A stretch of 64,000 nucleotides of DNA, taken from assembly GCF_008935075.1 (NCBI RefSeq), contig NZ_CP044545.1, positions 2,135,501 through 2,199,500 of the forward strand, in the 5' to 3' direction. The notes beneath the pieces were generated by a model. It was not told the DNA's origin, searched no databases, and saw nothing but the letters and a program-made list of their open reading frames with translations. Source of the DNA: Pradoshia sp. D12. GTDB lineage: Bacteria > Bacillota > Bacilli > Bacillales > Pradoshiaceae. The position numbers were made by a program, and so were the translations under genes. This document shows positions 27,489 through 37,452 of the stretch, piece after piece (positions within the stretch are counted from its first letter, which is position 1; every line of letters starts with the position of its first letter).

Positions 27489-29712
27489 TCTTCTGTTTCC
27501 CCATTAGTATCAGTCGGTGAAGAGCTCTGGTCATTACAACATACAATAGTTTAATATCGATCTCATGGTTATCCGAGTATACTTCATTATATGTGACAGC
27601 AAATACAGCATCAAACTCCAATCCCTTCGCTAAGTACGACGGTACAATTACTATTTTATCCTTTGGAATAGATGTCGTTTCTTCAAGTAAATAGAGGTCT
27701 AGCTCAGTATGCTGTTTAAGAATGGAATTTACAATCGCTGCATCTTCCTCAGTCTTTGTAATAATCGCGAAAGTATTGAATTTTTCTTCCTTTAACTTCC
27801 TTACTTGATTAGACATCTGTTCAGCCCATTCCTCATCAGATGTGATCTCTAAAAATACAGGTGGTTTGCCATGTCGAATGATTGGTTCAACCTCCGGAAA
27901 TGAAGTGGATAGCCGTTTTAATAATTGATTGGCTTCATTCATAATCTCGACGGTTGTTCGGTAACTCTTTTTCAGCTCTCGATAAATGGCTCTTGGAAAA
28001 ATGGATTTTCTTACTTCCTGCCAGTCGGTTATTCCCCGGTAAGAATGGATGCCCTGCGCCAAATCACCGACAAGGGTAAACATATCTGTTTCCAAAGCTG
28101 TTTTAAGCCCTTGAAGCTGCAAAAAGCTATAATCCTGCGCCTCATCAATCACTACATTCTTTGCCTTTTTCTCCGGCTTAACTCCATAAATTTTTGCATA
28201 TAAATACAGAATAGGGCCCAAGTCCTCAAGCTCATATTTTTTCTTAGAAAAGATATTCTGACTGCTTTCGCAAAGCTCTAACGCCTCTTTTTTACTGAGT
28301 TTATGATCTGAGTATTGAACCAGCCTGTCCGGGTCGCTGTATAATTCTTTATAAAGTGTCCATATATCTCTCTTATCAAAATAGCTCATATAATCCTGGA
28401 CGGCTTTTTTGATTTCCATTTTCAGATCATTGATCCTCGCCTCTTTTTTATCCAAAGCCAGCGAAATGTATTGCTTCCGCTTTTTCTCATCACCCTTCCA
28501 GTTTAAGGCCCTGTCAATTCTGACCTCATAATGCTGAACTACTTTTTTCAGCATTTTATCTTTATTCAAACGTACTTGATTTTGAAGGACTTTTTTTAGT
28601 TTCTCGATTCGTTTATAAAGCGGCAAATATGTATACTCATTGTATAAAAGATGATTAAACTGTTTTGCTGTATACAATTTAAACTTATCAACCCGAAAGT
28701 CTTCATGCACCATTAAACTGGTTTTTATTTCTTCAACATAATGGTCAAGCACCCCTTGAAATAGAGAGGAACCTTTGATGCTTGAGATGTGAACGAATTG
28801 TTGATCCTTGAGGATGTCACGAAGCTTAGTATCCTCTGTCAATTTAATTTTCTTCCCCAGCACCTCTTCCACATATCCCTGAAAGGTCATTTGCCTTACT
28901 TTCTCAACACCGAGTTCCGGGAGTGCCTCTGAAATATAATCAAGGAATAAAAAGCTTGGTGCTAAAATTAATAATTGCTCAGGCTGGAATACATCTTTAT
29001 AGTGATACAAAAAATATGAAATACGGTGCAAAGCAATAGTTGTCTTCCCACTTCCTGCAGCTCCCTGCACAATAATAGGTTTATTTAAATCCGCTCGTAT
29101 GATTTGATTCTGCTCCTCCTGAATCGTTGCAACAATCTCTGTTAATCGATTGGCAGAACTGCCGGCAAGAGACTCCTGCAATAATTCATCCACCGTCGTA
29201 ACATCGATATCCCGTATGTCAAGCAACTCTCCATCCTCAATGATGAATTGCCTTTTTAGACTAATGGTACCGTCATAAGTTTCACCTTCTGATGTGTAAC
29301 TCACTTCTCCCAACCGGCCTTCATAGTATAAATTAGCAATAGGTGAACGCCAATCGATGATCAATTGCTCCTGATTGTCACGTTGGAATAAGGATGTCTT
29401 TCCAAAATAAAGCTTCTCCATTCCGCCAGCCTCACGAGAAGTGAAATCAACCCGCGCAAAATATGGTTTAGGTAATGCCTTAATTAAACTTTCCAGTTCG
29501 GACCTTGATAGCTGATAGAAGCTTGCACTCGTTAAAAGCTGCGAATACCCCGCACTCTCTACCCAGTCTTCATCTTTAAAAATGTCCTTCATTTTTTCCA
29601 TAAATTGTTCTTTGTTTGTTTCAGCTGTATCAATGACAACCTGCATGTATTTTTTTATAAATTCGAGCCGTTGTTTCTCCTCTTCAATCTCCTGATTTAT
29701 ACTACTTATCAC
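27472..29712 (-). CDS. helD: HelD-type RNA polymerase recycling ATPase
   Basis: This protein of about 746 residues is a UvrD/Rep-like superfamily 1 ATPase of the HelD family, which removes RNA polymerase from stalled complexes. Walker A is VQGAAGSGKTTIALHR and motif II VVIDEAQDYSFLQ. Other helicase motifs (GDLAQGIHSYRG, SYRTTVEIM, VVMTRALHRL) are intact. The N-terminal coiled coil (EIEEEKQRLEFIKKYMQ) corresponds to the arm that enters the secondary channel. The start was set at GTG 29712, with AGGTG five bases upstream; the frame runs 30 codons further to the divergent gene, giving an unlikely hydrophobic N terminus. Confidence 0.88.
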   Translation of the reverse strand: MISSINQEIEEEKQRLEFIKKYMQVVIDTAETNKEQFMEKMKDIFKDEDWVESAGYSQLLTSASFYQLSRSELESLIKALPKPYFARVDFTSREAGGMEKLYFGKTSLFQRDNQEQLIIDWRSPIANLYYEGRLGEVSYTSEGETYDGTISLKRQFIIEDGELLDIRDIDVTTVDELLQESLAGSSANRLTEIVATIQEEQNQIIRADLNKPIIVQGAAGSGKTTIALHRISYFLYHYKDVFQPEQLLILAPSFLFLDYISEALPELGVEKVRQMTFQGYVEEVLGKKIKLTEDTKLRDILKDQQFVHISSIKGSSLFQGVLDHYVEEIKTSLMVHEDFRVDKFKLYTAKQFNHLLYNEYTYLPLYKRIEKLKKVLQNQVRLNKDKMLKKVVQHYEVRIDRALNWKGDEKKRKQYISLALDKKEARINDLKMEIKKAVQDYMSYFDKRDIWTLYKELYSDPDRLVQYSDHKLSKKEALELCESSQNIFSKKKYELEDLGPILYLYAKIYGVKPEKKAKNVVIDEAQDYSFLQLQGLKTALETDMFTLVGDLAQGIHSYRGITDWQEVRKSIFPRAIYRELKKSYRTTVEIMNEANQLLKRLSTSFPEVEPIIRHGKPPVFLEITSDEEWAEQMSNQVRKLKEEKFNTFAIITKTEEDAAIVNSILKQHTELDLYLLEETTSIPKDKIVIVPSYLAKGLEFDAVFAVTYNEVYSDNHEIDIKLLYVVMTRALHRLILMGKQKRAFIL

Positions 29713-29800
29713 TCTTTCACCTATCCTTTCTTTATATATTTCAAGAATTCCTGTTTGAAAGACTAAACAAATTACCATACTGCTTATTGGAGGTGGAATC

Positions 29801-30085
29801 ATGTACAGAAATCAAATCGCTTTGGTCTTTTCTGATTTTGGTTTAGATCATCTTTATTTAAAATTTGAAGTGCCGCTTGAAGTTCATGGAATATTGAATG
29901 ACCCGGAGACGTGTGAAATAATGGAACAATTTTTGTCCGTGTATGACTTTAATTCACAGGAAACTCTCTTATTTGATGAATTTTTCACTCATTTTAAGAT
30001 ATTTAAACGAATAATTACATTCACTAGTGATTTACCCATCCATTATATTGATTTATATAAACCGAGCAGTGAAATCTCTTACTAA
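29801..30085 (+). CDS. small conserved-type protein of unknown function
   Basis: This 94-residue protein (MYRNQIALVFSDFGLDHLYL) has no motif that I recognise. It is acidic and rich in aromatic residues, with no membrane segment. GGAGG sits eight bases before the ATG, which supports a real gene. It is divergent from helD, with about 90 bases between the two starts, so the promoters must overlap. It ends before a shared terminator-like hairpin at 30143-30171. Confidence 0.6.
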   Translation: MYRNQIALVFSDFGLDHLYLKFEVPLEVHGILNDPETCEIMEQFLSVYDFNSQETLLFDEFFTHFKIFKRIITFTSDLPIHYIDLYKPSSEISY

Positions 30086-30142
30086 ATTGATTTTGGGATT
30101 TTGCAGGTAACGTTATATTCATACACCCGATACGACAAAATA

Positions 30143-30171
30143 ACCAGACAATCGTTTCATGATTGCCTGGT
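30143..30171 (-). terminator. terminator between convergent genes
   Basis: ACCAGACAATC (30143-30153) pairs with GATTGCCTGGT (30161-30171) with one mismatch. On the minus strand TTATTTT follows. It can end the membrane protein transcript and possibly the convergent plus-strand gene. Confidence 0.6.
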
Positions 30172-30188
30172 ATTCTTCTTAACGTTAT

Positions 30189-31721
30189 TCACAATAAGTA
30201 TGGCCCAAATAAACAGGTCATAACTAACAAATTATAGCCTATGTAGTAAAATAACCCAGCAAATAAACCTGTATCTTCCTTCATCACCCAGCGATAGATC
30301 ATATACGTAACAATACTGATGATTAAAGGCCAAATAATCAAGCTACCATCGAAGTTTAAATATGATGGAGCCGCAAAGAATGATCTTTCTGATAAGACCT
30401 CATTCAGCATATAGATCATAGTACCGATATAGAGCAGAATTCCCACCGGCTCTACCCAACTGCGTTCATTCCTTTCGAAAATATCACTCTTGATAAACGA
30501 CAGGATTCCGTAAAAGACCAATGGAGGAACAACCCATACCAGTCCAAGCACTAGCATAAAAAAGCCGCTGAATATGCCAGAAATAGAATAATATAGAGCG
30601 GAGGTATAATCTTCTTTGGTTATTTTTTGTGAAGATTCGATATATCGATCATCATCCGTTGTGCCGTTCAACACATATTCCTTCCCATCAAACGTTTGCC
30701 AAGTTATATAATTCTGATCAAGCCATTGAGGTCTGGCAGGTGTGTCTTCCGTATTACTTCTCCTCTCAGCTACCCAGGCTCCTTTTTGCTGCGTGGCATA
30801 GTAAACATTATACCCAGAACGCTTTGCAACTCGACTGCCCTCAGCAACAAATAAAATTGCCGGCTTATCATCCTGGTAGGAAATCTGCAAATAGCGAGGA
30901 TTATCTAACTCACTCCCATTCTTCTCATCATAAAAAGTATACTTCTCATTTTTTTCAACTTTTGAAGTAGCTAAATCAAAGCTTAACTCCAACGCTTGAT
31001 AGGCCCTTTGTCCCTGTGCCATCGAATATTTTTCGATAATAGCTGTAGCTTTTTTGTCTCCGGCATCATAGATGATATTCTCAATTGTTTCCCCGCCAGT
31101 TGCTGAATGCTCGAGCAGCTCTTTTAATTTTCCATTATACAATGAATAAAAATGAACCTCGGAATCAGATATTTGAAGTCCTACTAAAAAGGACTTACCA
31201 TTTTTAGCCTGCAATCCTGTGTAAATAGGTTGATCATATGTATGTATAAGCTTTGTTTGACCTGTACCTGCATTATATTCTTTTAGTTCATTCTGATTCC
31301 AAAAGAGAACTCCAGCTTGGGTAGGTGAAAAAGAAGTAATGTCTTGAGCGATTACCTGATCCGTTCCCTCTTGGTTGATGGTTAACTTATCATCATCCAT
31401 ATAAATCAGCTGACCCTCGGACGCCCAAATTGGTTCTGCCGGCGCCACTTCGGCTTGGATAGATTCTTCTTTTAACATGTTGAAATTTTGATCCAATACT
31501 TTGTGAGAAACATCTGTCTCATCCGGCATAAAAATGTATAACTCATCATCTATTTGATAACTGTAATATTCCATTGGATATTTTGATGATGCTTTCAAAT
31601 TGCTTGATCTTCCCCACCCATCATCAGGCAGAGTTGTTTCCAGTCTTACATTGTACACATAATAAAGCAGCAACATGATAAAACCTGTAATAATTGGTAT
31701 AATTATAGCCTTCTTACTCAA
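30189..31721 (-). CDS. membrane protein with extracytoplasmic propeller-like domain
   Basis: This 510-residue protein has one N-terminal membrane segment (about residues 5-23), a large outside domain (about 25-375) with repeated short strands and Asp/Gly turns that suggest a beta-propeller, and about four membrane segments at the C terminus (about 375-510). No catalytic motif is seen and I do not recognise the family. The start ATG has GGGGGA upstream. It is divergent from bioY. A sensory or transport accessory role is only a guess. Confidence 0.65.
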   Translation of the reverse strand: MSKKAIIIPIITGFIMLLLYYVYNVRLETTLPDDGWGRSSNLKASSKYPMEYYSYQIDDELYIFMPDETDVSHKVLDQNFNMLKEESIQAEVAPAEPIWASEGQLIYMDDDKLTINQEGTDQVIAQDITSFSPTQAGVLFWNQNELKEYNAGTGQTKLIHTYDQPIYTGLQAKNGKSFLVGLQISDSEVHFYSLYNGKLKELLEHSATGGETIENIIYDAGDKKATAIIEKYSMAQGQRAYQALELSFDLATSKVEKNEKYTFYDEKNGSELDNPRYLQISYQDDKPAILFVAEGSRVAKRSGYNVYYATQQKGAWVAERRSNTEDTPARPQWLDQNYITWQTFDGKEYVLNGTTDDDRYIESSQKITKEDYTSALYYSISGIFSGFFMLVLGLVWVVPPLVFYGILSFIKSDIFERNERSWVEPVGILLYIGTMIYMLNEVLSERSFFAAPSYLNFDGSLIIWPLIISIVTYMIYRWVMKEDTGLFAGLFYYIGYNLLVMTCLFGPYLL

Positions 31722-31866
31722 ATGAATCCCCCTTAATCTCTAGATCTTTATACTCATTTAAATAATATCACTATATTAGTTTAATTTGGTAGAATTTTCA
31801 ATAAATTATAATAGTTTAAATTTTACATTTATTTATTAAACAAATCTTGTTAACTTCCCATAAAAT

Positions 31867-31896
31867 ATGTTAACCTATTATTTAAATTGGTTTACT
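31867..31896 (+). promoter_or_regulatory. BirA operator upstream of bioY
   Basis: TGTTAAC (31868-31874), a 15-base spacer and GTTTAC (31890-31895) fit the Firmicute biotin repressor pattern TTGTTAAC-N14-16-GTTAACAA. A further half-site, TTGTTAAC, lies just upstream at 31847-31854. The location about 25 bases before the bioY start codon supports biotin-dependent repression. Confidence 0.72.
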
Positions 31897-31921
31897 TATT
31901 TTTCAGTTGAGGTGACTGTCT

Positions 31922-32491
31922 ATGGCTCATGATAAAACGAAAAAGCTAGTTCTCGCAGCAATGTGTGCATCCATCATCTGTCTGTTAGCCCAAATCACCA
32001 TTCCTTTGCCTCTCATTCCTATTACAGGACAAACATTAGCCGTTGGGATTGTGGCAACCATCTTGGGATCCAGACACAGTACGATTACAGTATTAGTCTA
32101 TTTAACACTCGGTCTTATAGGCTTACCTGTATTCTCTCAATTCACAAGCGGATTAGGTATTTTATTTGGACCAACGGGCGGTTACTTAATCGGATTCATT
32201 CCGACAGCCTTTCTGATTGGGCTATGGTTAGAAAAAACATCCTATACATACAGTCAAGCTTTTTTCGCAAACCTAATCGGTATGTGTATCACCTTAACCG
32301 TTGGATGCGTTTGGTTAAAACTATTTGCAGCACTTACCTGGCAGGAAGCTTTAGTAACAGGTATTTATCCTTTTTTACCAGTCGGCATCATTAAAGCATT
32401 CCTAGCCGCATGGTTCGGCATCACTATAAGGCAACGCTTGAACTCTGCTAAACTATTACCAGCTCAAGCTAAAAGATACTCCTCCCTTTGA
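31922..32491 (+). CDS. bioY: biotin transporter BioY
   Basis: This 189-residue membrane protein is the biotin-specific S component BioY, with six hydrophobic segments and the family motifs ITIPLPLIPITGQTLAVG and FGPTGGYLIGF. It imports biotin alone or with an ECF energising module. GAGGTG precedes the ATG. A BirA operator lies upstream and a terminator overlaps the last codons, so it is a single-gene biotin-controlled unit. Confidence 0.93.
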   Translation: MAHDKTKKLVLAAMCASIICLLAQITIPLPLIPITGQTLAVGIVATILGSRHSTITVLVYLTLGLIGLPVFSQFTSGLGILFGPTGGYLIGFIPTAFLIGLWLEKTSYTYSQAFFANLIGMCITLTVGCVWLKLFAALTWQEALVTGIYPFLPVGIIKAFLAAWFGITIRQRLNSAKLLPAQAKRYSSL

Positions 32492-32510
32492 ATTAGGTGG
32501 AGTATCTTTT
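32471..32510 (+). terminator. terminator overlapping the bioY stop codon
   Basis: AAAAGATACTCC (32471-32482) pairs perfectly with GGAGTATCTTTT (32499-32510), ending in a T run. The left arm is inside the coding region. Confidence 0.85.
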
Positions 32511-33147
32511 GCTATATTGGGAAGGTATTATCTGTAAGCCGATATAAAGTATGTTTTTATCAGCTTCTCTATTACTGATTATATTTCTACTAGTTATCAT
32601 AAAAGCAACTAGATACTCCATAGAAAATATGCAAAACTATATAATTCGTGCTGTAAAACCAAATAAAAGGCACCCTATTTGAGTGCCCACTAGTCAACAT
32701 TTCCTCTATACTCCTTTCATTTTTTCTTAAAAACAAATTTTATTTAAAGTCACACAAAAGATTATCCATCAACCAATTCTACCATTTTGTAATTTTCAAA
32801 GTGCCAACTCAATAACAACTATTATTTTCTTTTGAGCATCCATTGGTAAACTAACCTTCCACCCTATTGGAATGGCATTGTTCGTTAAATTATTCTTAAA
32901 TACCAGGTGTAACATTATATATTTTTCTACAATAAACTCTCGTTTCATTCTCTACACTTATGTCATTTACTAAGTATGGGTCCATTCAGTCCTTCTACTG
33001 ATTGAGAAATTAAATTAATAAATATTTCCAAATATTATTGTATAATCTGTTCTAAATACTGTAAACTTTAATTGTCTGAATATTTAATGGTTTCTATTTA
33101 GGGGTTTTGTTATTTTGCGCAGATACTACTCAAAGGGGGATTTTTTA
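32511..33147. other. 637-base AT-rich intergenic stretch
   Basis: I see no gene here. A hairpin with GGCAC/GTGCC arms (32669-32687) is followed on the minus strand by TTTTATTT and looks like a minus-strand terminator, although no minus-strand gene lies to its right. The final 100 bases must contain the promoter of the KstD-like gene. Confidence 0.5.
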
Positions 33148-34809
33148 ATGGGTTGGGATTACGAATATGATGTAGTAGTAGTCGGTTCTGGAGCAACAGG
33201 TTTTTCTGCCGCCATTACTGCAAAAAAAGAGGGATTAAGTACACTGCTAATTGAAAAGGAAAAGCATTTTGGAGGAGCTTCTGCTTTATCAGGCGGCGGT
33301 GTATGGGTTCCGAATAACAGATATTTAGTTGAGGCTGGTGTAGCCGATAGTTTTGAAGAGGCTAAATTATATTTAGATTCCACTGTAGGTGATTTAGTAA
33401 GTGATACAATTAAAGAAACCTATTTGAAAAAAGGGATCGAAATGCTGGATTATATGCATAATTTAAGCCCACATATGAGATTCTCCTATGCAAATAATTA
33501 CTCTGACTATTACCCGACACATCCGGGTGGAAAAGGGATCGGCCGGTCGATCGAGCCCAAAGTAATTGATTTAAATAAATTAGAAGATTGGAAGAGCAAG
33601 CTTCTCCCTCCTGCTATGGATACAAAAGGTTTCGTTATGACAGGACAGGATTTCGTTAAAGTGAATATGATCACCAGGTCCTGGGCAGGAAAAAGAGCTT
33701 CTTTAACACTTGGATGGCGATTAATTAAGCATAAATTATTCAAAAAAGATTATGCCGCATTAGGTAGAGCTTTAATAGCTCGATTGGCTCTAACTTACAA
33801 AGATTTAAACGGTGAAATTTGGCTTGATTCACCATTTGTTGATTTTATTTACGAAAACGATAAAGTAACAGGCCTAATCGTAAACAAAAACGGTAAACAA
33901 GTAACAATCAAAATCAATAAAGGCTTAATTTTTGGATCAGGTGGATTTTCTCGGGATCAAGAAAAGAGAGATAAATATCTTCCAAGTCCACAAGATGTGA
34001 GTTGGACAAGCTCACCAAAAGGTCAAACTGGTGATATTATTGAGCCTTTCGCAAAATTGAATGCGAAGTTTGGTTTAATGGACAGAGTTTGGGGTGCACC
34101 TACTGTCATTAATCATTTGGGTATGCCATTTTTCTTAGTAGCAGATAGAGGCTTGCCGAATATGATTATCGTTGACCAAGACGGAAATCGTTATATTAAT
34201 GAACCGACTCCATATCATGAATTCGTTGATAAAATGTATGAGCATAATGAAAAAACAGACGGGAAAGCCATCACTTCCTGGATTATTTTAGATGCAAGGG
34301 CTAAGAAAAGATATATCTTTACCGGCCTCTTCCCTGGGCAAGATTTCCCTCAAGCATACTATGACAATGATGTTGTTTTGAAAGGGAACACAGTCGAAGA
34401 ACTAGAAAATAAATTAAATATCCCAAAAGGAAATTTAGTTAAAACAATGAACAGATTCAATGAATTTGCTCGAAATGGTAAGGATTTAGATTTCCATAGA
34501 GGTGAAACGCCACATGATCGATATTACGGCGATCCTTCTTTGCCAAATCCAAATTTACTTGAAATCAATGAGACCCCCTACTATGCAATGAAAGTCTACC
34601 CAGGGGATATCGGCACTAAAGGCGGGGTAGTTACAGACGAATTAGCAAGGGTTGTCAAAGAAGACGGCACTGTATTTGATAATGTATACGCTTGTGGTAA
34701 CTGCTCATCATCCATTATGGGGCATTCTTACCCTGGGCCAGGAGCAACATTGGGACCAGGTATGACCTTTGGTTACGTAGCTTCCATGCACTGTAAGGAT
34801 AAAAAATAA
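33148..34809 (+). CDS. FAD-dependent 3-ketosteroid delta-1-dehydrogenase-like protein
   Basis: This 553-residue flavoprotein of the succinate dehydrogenase/fumarate reductase FAD family starts with the dinucleotide-binding GSGATGFSAAITAKKEG, followed by GGASALSGGGVW. The C-terminal SYPGPGATLGPGMTFGY (Tyr528, Gly532) matches the active-site segment of KstD enzymes, in which the Tyr and Gly polarise the 3-keto group. This supports a KstD-like desaturase more than a fumarate reductase. No other steroid genes are nearby, so the real substrate is unknown. The start ATG at 33148 has AAAGGGGGA upstream; the frame extends to a TTG 11 codons earlier. Confidence 0.8.
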   Translation: MGWDYEYDVVVVGSGATGFSAAITAKKEGLSTLLIEKEKHFGGASALSGGGVWVPNNRYLVEAGVADSFEEAKLYLDSTVGDLVSDTIKETYLKKGIEMLDYMHNLSPHMRFSYANNYSDYYPTHPGGKGIGRSIEPKVIDLNKLEDWKSKLLPPAMDTKGFVMTGQDFVKVNMITRSWAGKRASLTLGWRLIKHKLFKKDYAALGRALIARLALTYKDLNGEIWLDSPFVDFIYENDKVTGLIVNKNGKQVTIKINKGLIFGSGGFSRDQEKRDKYLPSPQDVSWTSSPKGQTGDIIEPFAKLNAKFGLMDRVWGAPTVINHLGMPFFLVADRGLPNMIIVDQDGNRYINEPTPYHEFVDKMYEHNEKTDGKAITSWIILDARAKKRYIFTGLFPGQDFPQAYYDNDVVLKGNTVEELENKLNIPKGNLVKTMNRFNEFARNGKDLDFHRGETPHDRYYGDPSLPNPNLLEINETPYYAMKVYPGDIGTKGGVVTDELARVVKEDGTVFDNVYACGNCSSSIMGHSYPGPGATLGPGMTFGYVASMHCKDKK

Positions 34810-34827
34810 GAGACTTTTTAAACCCAG

Positions 34828-34866
34828 ACAAAAGCATTTGAACAGCTAAAGTTCTTATGCTTTTGT
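34828..34866 (+). terminator. terminator of the KstD-like gene
   Basis: ACAAAAGCAT (34828-34837) pairs with ATGCTTTTGT (34857-34866), followed by a T-rich stretch, shortly after the stop codon. Confidence 0.7.
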
Positions 34867-34965
34867 TATTTCTATCAATATCTTTCTTCTTTTATACAAA
34901 AGGAAAAATACCTCCATTTTTAAAATGGTTAACCGTACTAAAGACCGTTCCATGGTAATACAGAC

Positions 34966-34996
34966 AAAAAGAACAACCAGATACTTGTTCTTTTTT
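34966..34996 (+). terminator. terminator-like hairpin in a gene-free stretch
   Basis: AAAAAGAACAA (34966-34976) pairs with TTGTTCTTTTTT (34985-34996). No complete gene lies directly before it. It may be the end of a lost gene or a back-up terminator. Nothing else is seen between 34867 and 35200. Confidence 0.45.
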
Positions 34997-35200
34997 ACTC
35001 AGTGCTTCATTCACGTTTTTTTAGATTATTTGGAAATTCATACCATTTCTCAAAAAATATATTCATGTTGTTCTCCTCCTTCGTTCTTCATTAACGCAAC
35101 ATCTCTAACTGGAAATTATTTGTAAATGGAAATTACAGTAAAATACCTCTCCCTTCCATGCTATAATAAGATCCTAATTTCACCAAAGGAGTGCACAACA

Positions 35201-35911
35201 GTGACGAAGCGATTTTTCATTATTATGTTTGGAGCGTTGTTGTTGACGGCTTGTTCGAACGCAACAAAAGACACAAACAATGAAACAACTTCTACCACCA
35301 CTAACGTTCAAGAAAACGATCAGCAGGAAGTCAACTTGGAATTCACCCAAGAAAAATATTATATCGAAACCGGTGATGACACGACCATTTACTACTATGC
35401 CGAACTGGAAAATACCAGCAACATCCCAGCAGTGTTGTATTCTTTTGACTTAGCGGCAGAAGACAAAGACGGAAATGTATTAGGTGCCCAAATGGGCGGA
35501 AGCAGTTACCCGCACATTGTCAATCCAGGGGAGAAAACCTATATTTCGAATACCCTCTTTATTGAAGAACCTATCAAACAAGAGAACATCGCCAAAGTGT
35601 ATTGCGTGCCTGAGTATGACAAGGCATCTGAGGAATATGTCGGTGTTAATGTGGAAAACCCTGTATTAAAAGAAGATGAGTACAAAATGTACACAGTAAC
35701 AGGCAAACTTGTGAATTCGACAGATGAAGAGTTTGATGCATCCTATGCAGCCGTTTTACTAGATGAAAATAACCAAATGGTCGCAGTCTTGTCAGGCTAT
35801 GCGGACAGCTTGAAAAAAGGCCAACCAAAGCCATTTGAAACGTATGAATATCTGCCAGAAGCGGTAAAAGGAAAAGTCAAAAGTGTAAAAGTGATTTCCT
35901 GTAAACATTAA
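35201..35911 (+). CDS. secreted lipoprotein (DUF5067-like)
   Basis: This 236-residue protein begins with a lipoprotein signal peptide: MTKRFFIIMFGALLLTACSN, with the lipobox LTAC placing the lipidated Cys at residue 18. A Thr/Asn-rich linker follows, then a beta-rich domain in which the FxSxG-like pattern of DUF5067 (immunoglobulin-like) proteins may be present. The function is unknown; it should be anchored on the outer face of the membrane. The GTG start at 35201 has AAAGGAG nine bases upstream. The longer frame from 35126 would hide the signal peptide. Confidence 0.75.
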   Translation: MTKRFFIIMFGALLLTACSNATKDTNNETTSTTTNVQENDQQEVNLEFTQEKYYIETGDDTTIYYYAELENTSNIPAVLYSFDLAAEDKDGNVLGAQMGGSSYPHIVNPGEKTYISNTLFIEEPIKQENIAKVYCVPEYDKASEEYVGVNVENPVLKEDEYKMYTVTGKLVNSTDEEFDASYAAVLLDENNQMVAVLSGYADSLKKGQPKPFETYEYLPEAVKGKVKSVKVISCKH

Positions 35912-35962
35912 GAAATAAAAGCGGTTCCCGTGTGATCTGATTCAAGAAATTTAGACATATAT

Positions 35963-36180
35963 AATTAGGCTGCTTCAAGACCTGAGTTCTGTATTCAACT
36001 GGACTCAGGTCTTTTAATTTCGCCTTCATTTGTTTTTGTGATTGTAATAATGGATTTAGTCCGCCATTTCTTTCTCAAAATACTCCAAACTCTTAAATTC
36101 CCGGAGAAAAAGAAGCTCGGACTTCAATAAGCCCTTAACCGTATCGGAAAAGCCATTTGATAGTTCTTTTTGTTTATTGT
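35963..36180 (-). pseudogene. IS3-family transposase remnant (C-terminal end of OrfB)
   Basis: The minus strand translates to NKQKELSNGFSDTVKGLLKS and FKSLEYFEKEMAD, then a stop in place of the expected Tyr, then IHYYNHK, then after a frameshift MKAKLKDLSPVEYRTQV. This is the typical C-terminal end of an IS3/IS150-type integrase-domain transposase. Only about 70 codons remain, with at least one stop and one frameshift, so it is a dead fragment. It abuts the VUT transporter gene. Confidence 0.8.
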
Positions 36181-36186
36181 ACTTTT

Positions 36187-36729
36187 TTATACTTTCGCCA
36201 GATATTTTTCTTTATAAGACAACCCTTGCCCTAATAGATATGCACCAATCATTTGCATAACCGTTTTCACGATAATCTGACCAATAATTGCAGCTGGTAC
36301 AGCTGACCAAGGAATATATCCAGCTCCTAATGGGCTTAGTCCTACAATGACGAACACAACTGAATCTAATAAACCACCAACCATTCCACTATAAAAGACA
36401 CGCCAAGCCATCGGAAGTTTTAAACGTGTATAAATTTCTGTATCTGTTGTTTCTGCGATTAAGAATGATAGCGCAGAGGCTGCGACGATAATTAGAGTAT
36501 CTCCTAATAAATAAGATGCAGTTGCTGATAATACTAAAGCTAAGAAAATAAAACCATAGGTCCTCTTACGACCAAGTTTATTTTGAACCAAATCACGGAA
36601 GATAAAGGTTGCACCAATTAAGAACGATCCCATTGGAATAATGAATATCCAAAATTCTAATGGAGCAAAGCGCGCTGTCAGTACATTTGCCGTTACAATT
36701 GATACTAAATAGAATAGAATGCGTATCAT
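36187..36729 (-). CDS. VUT-family queuosine precursor transporter (YhhQ-like)
   Basis: This 180-residue membrane protein has about five or six hydrophobic segments and belongs to the VUT (vitamin uptake) family, to which the queuosine precursor importer YhhQ belongs. It overlaps the end of queC (ATGA), and the whole unit lies behind a preQ1 riboswitch, which strongly supports transport of a queuine or preQ0/preQ1-type base. Sequence alone does not decide which base. Length is slightly shorter than enterobacterial YhhQ. Confidence 0.82.
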   Translation of the reverse strand: MIRILFYLVSIVTANVLTARFAPLEFWIFIIPMGSFLIGATFIFRDLVQNKLGRKRTYGFIFLALVLSATASYLLGDTLIIVAASALSFLIAETTDTEIYTRLKLPMAWRVFYSGMVGGLLDSVVFVIVGLSPLGAGYIPWSAVPAAIIGQIIVKTVMQMIGAYLLGQGLSYKEKYLAKV

Positions 36730-37397
36730 ATTGATCCTCCTATATGCTGTTTGGTATGTAAATATGTGTGCATTCCTTGCAGACGCAGCTTACAAGCGGG
36801 ACATTCACCACAGCCGTCCGCTTTAATACCGTGATAACACGTTAAGGTCTTTTCTTTCACAAAATCAAATGCACCTAATTCATCTGCTAAGGACCATGTT
36901 TCTGCTTTGTTCAACCACATTAAAGGTGTGTGTATAACAAAGGCTTCTTCCATTGATAAATTGATTGTGACATTAAATGATTTTATAAAAATATCACGAC
37001 AATCTGGATATCCGCTAAAATCTGTTTCACAAACACCTGTAATAATATGCTTTGCACCAATTTGTCTCGCTAATACACCTGCAAAAGATAAAAATAATAA
37101 ATTGCGACCCGGTACAAACGTTGATGGCAACTCTCCTTCCGCACCATCCTTCACCTCAATATCAGCGCGTGTTAATGCATTCGGAGCAAGTTGATTAAGT
37201 AATGACATATCTAAAATATGTTGATGGACGTTTAATTCATTAGCGATTTGTTTTGCACATTCAATTTCTAATGCATGTCGTTGCCCATAATTAAATGTCA
37301 CAACCTCTACCTCTCCAAAATTTTTCATTGCCCAGAACAAGCATGTCGTACTATCTTGTCCGCCGCTAAACACGACTAATGCTTTTTCTTGCTTCAT
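36726..37397 (-). CDS. queC: 7-cyano-7-deazaguanine synthase QueC
   Basis: This 223-residue enzyme converts 7-carboxy-7-deazaguanine to preQ0 using ATP and ammonia. The PP-loop [12 protein letters not shown] is at the N terminus, and the zinc-binding cysteines are in [11 protein letters not shown] near the C terminus. The ATG at 37397 has a strong GGAGGGGGG-type site; the upstream extension of 17 codons is not needed. It lies between queF and the transporter gene. QueD and QueE genes are not in this operon. Confidence 0.93.
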   Translation of the reverse strand: MKQEKALVVFSGGQDSTTCLFWAMKNFGEVEVVTFNYGQRHALEIECAKQIANELNVHQHILDMSLLNQLAPNALTRADIEVKDGAEGELPSTFVPGRNLLFLSFAGVLARQIGAKHIITGVCETDFSGYPDCRDIFIKSFNVTINLSMEEAFVIHTPLMWLNKAETWSLADELGAFDFVKEKTLTCYHGIKADGCGECPACKLRLQGMHTYLHTKQHIGGSI

Positions 37398-37452
37398 GAT
37401 CTTTCCCCCCTCCCAAGATAAAAGGATTTTAACGAATTGTGGTAACACTCAG

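Noticed and set aside
32790-32815. Third sigma-54 promoter (GTGCCA at 32803)
   Set aside because: The -12 GC element is missing at the required spacing.
34925-35125. 66-codon plus-strand open frame
   Set aside because: No ribosome binding site, Phe/Cys-rich translation typical of noncoding frames, and it runs across a terminator-like hairpin.
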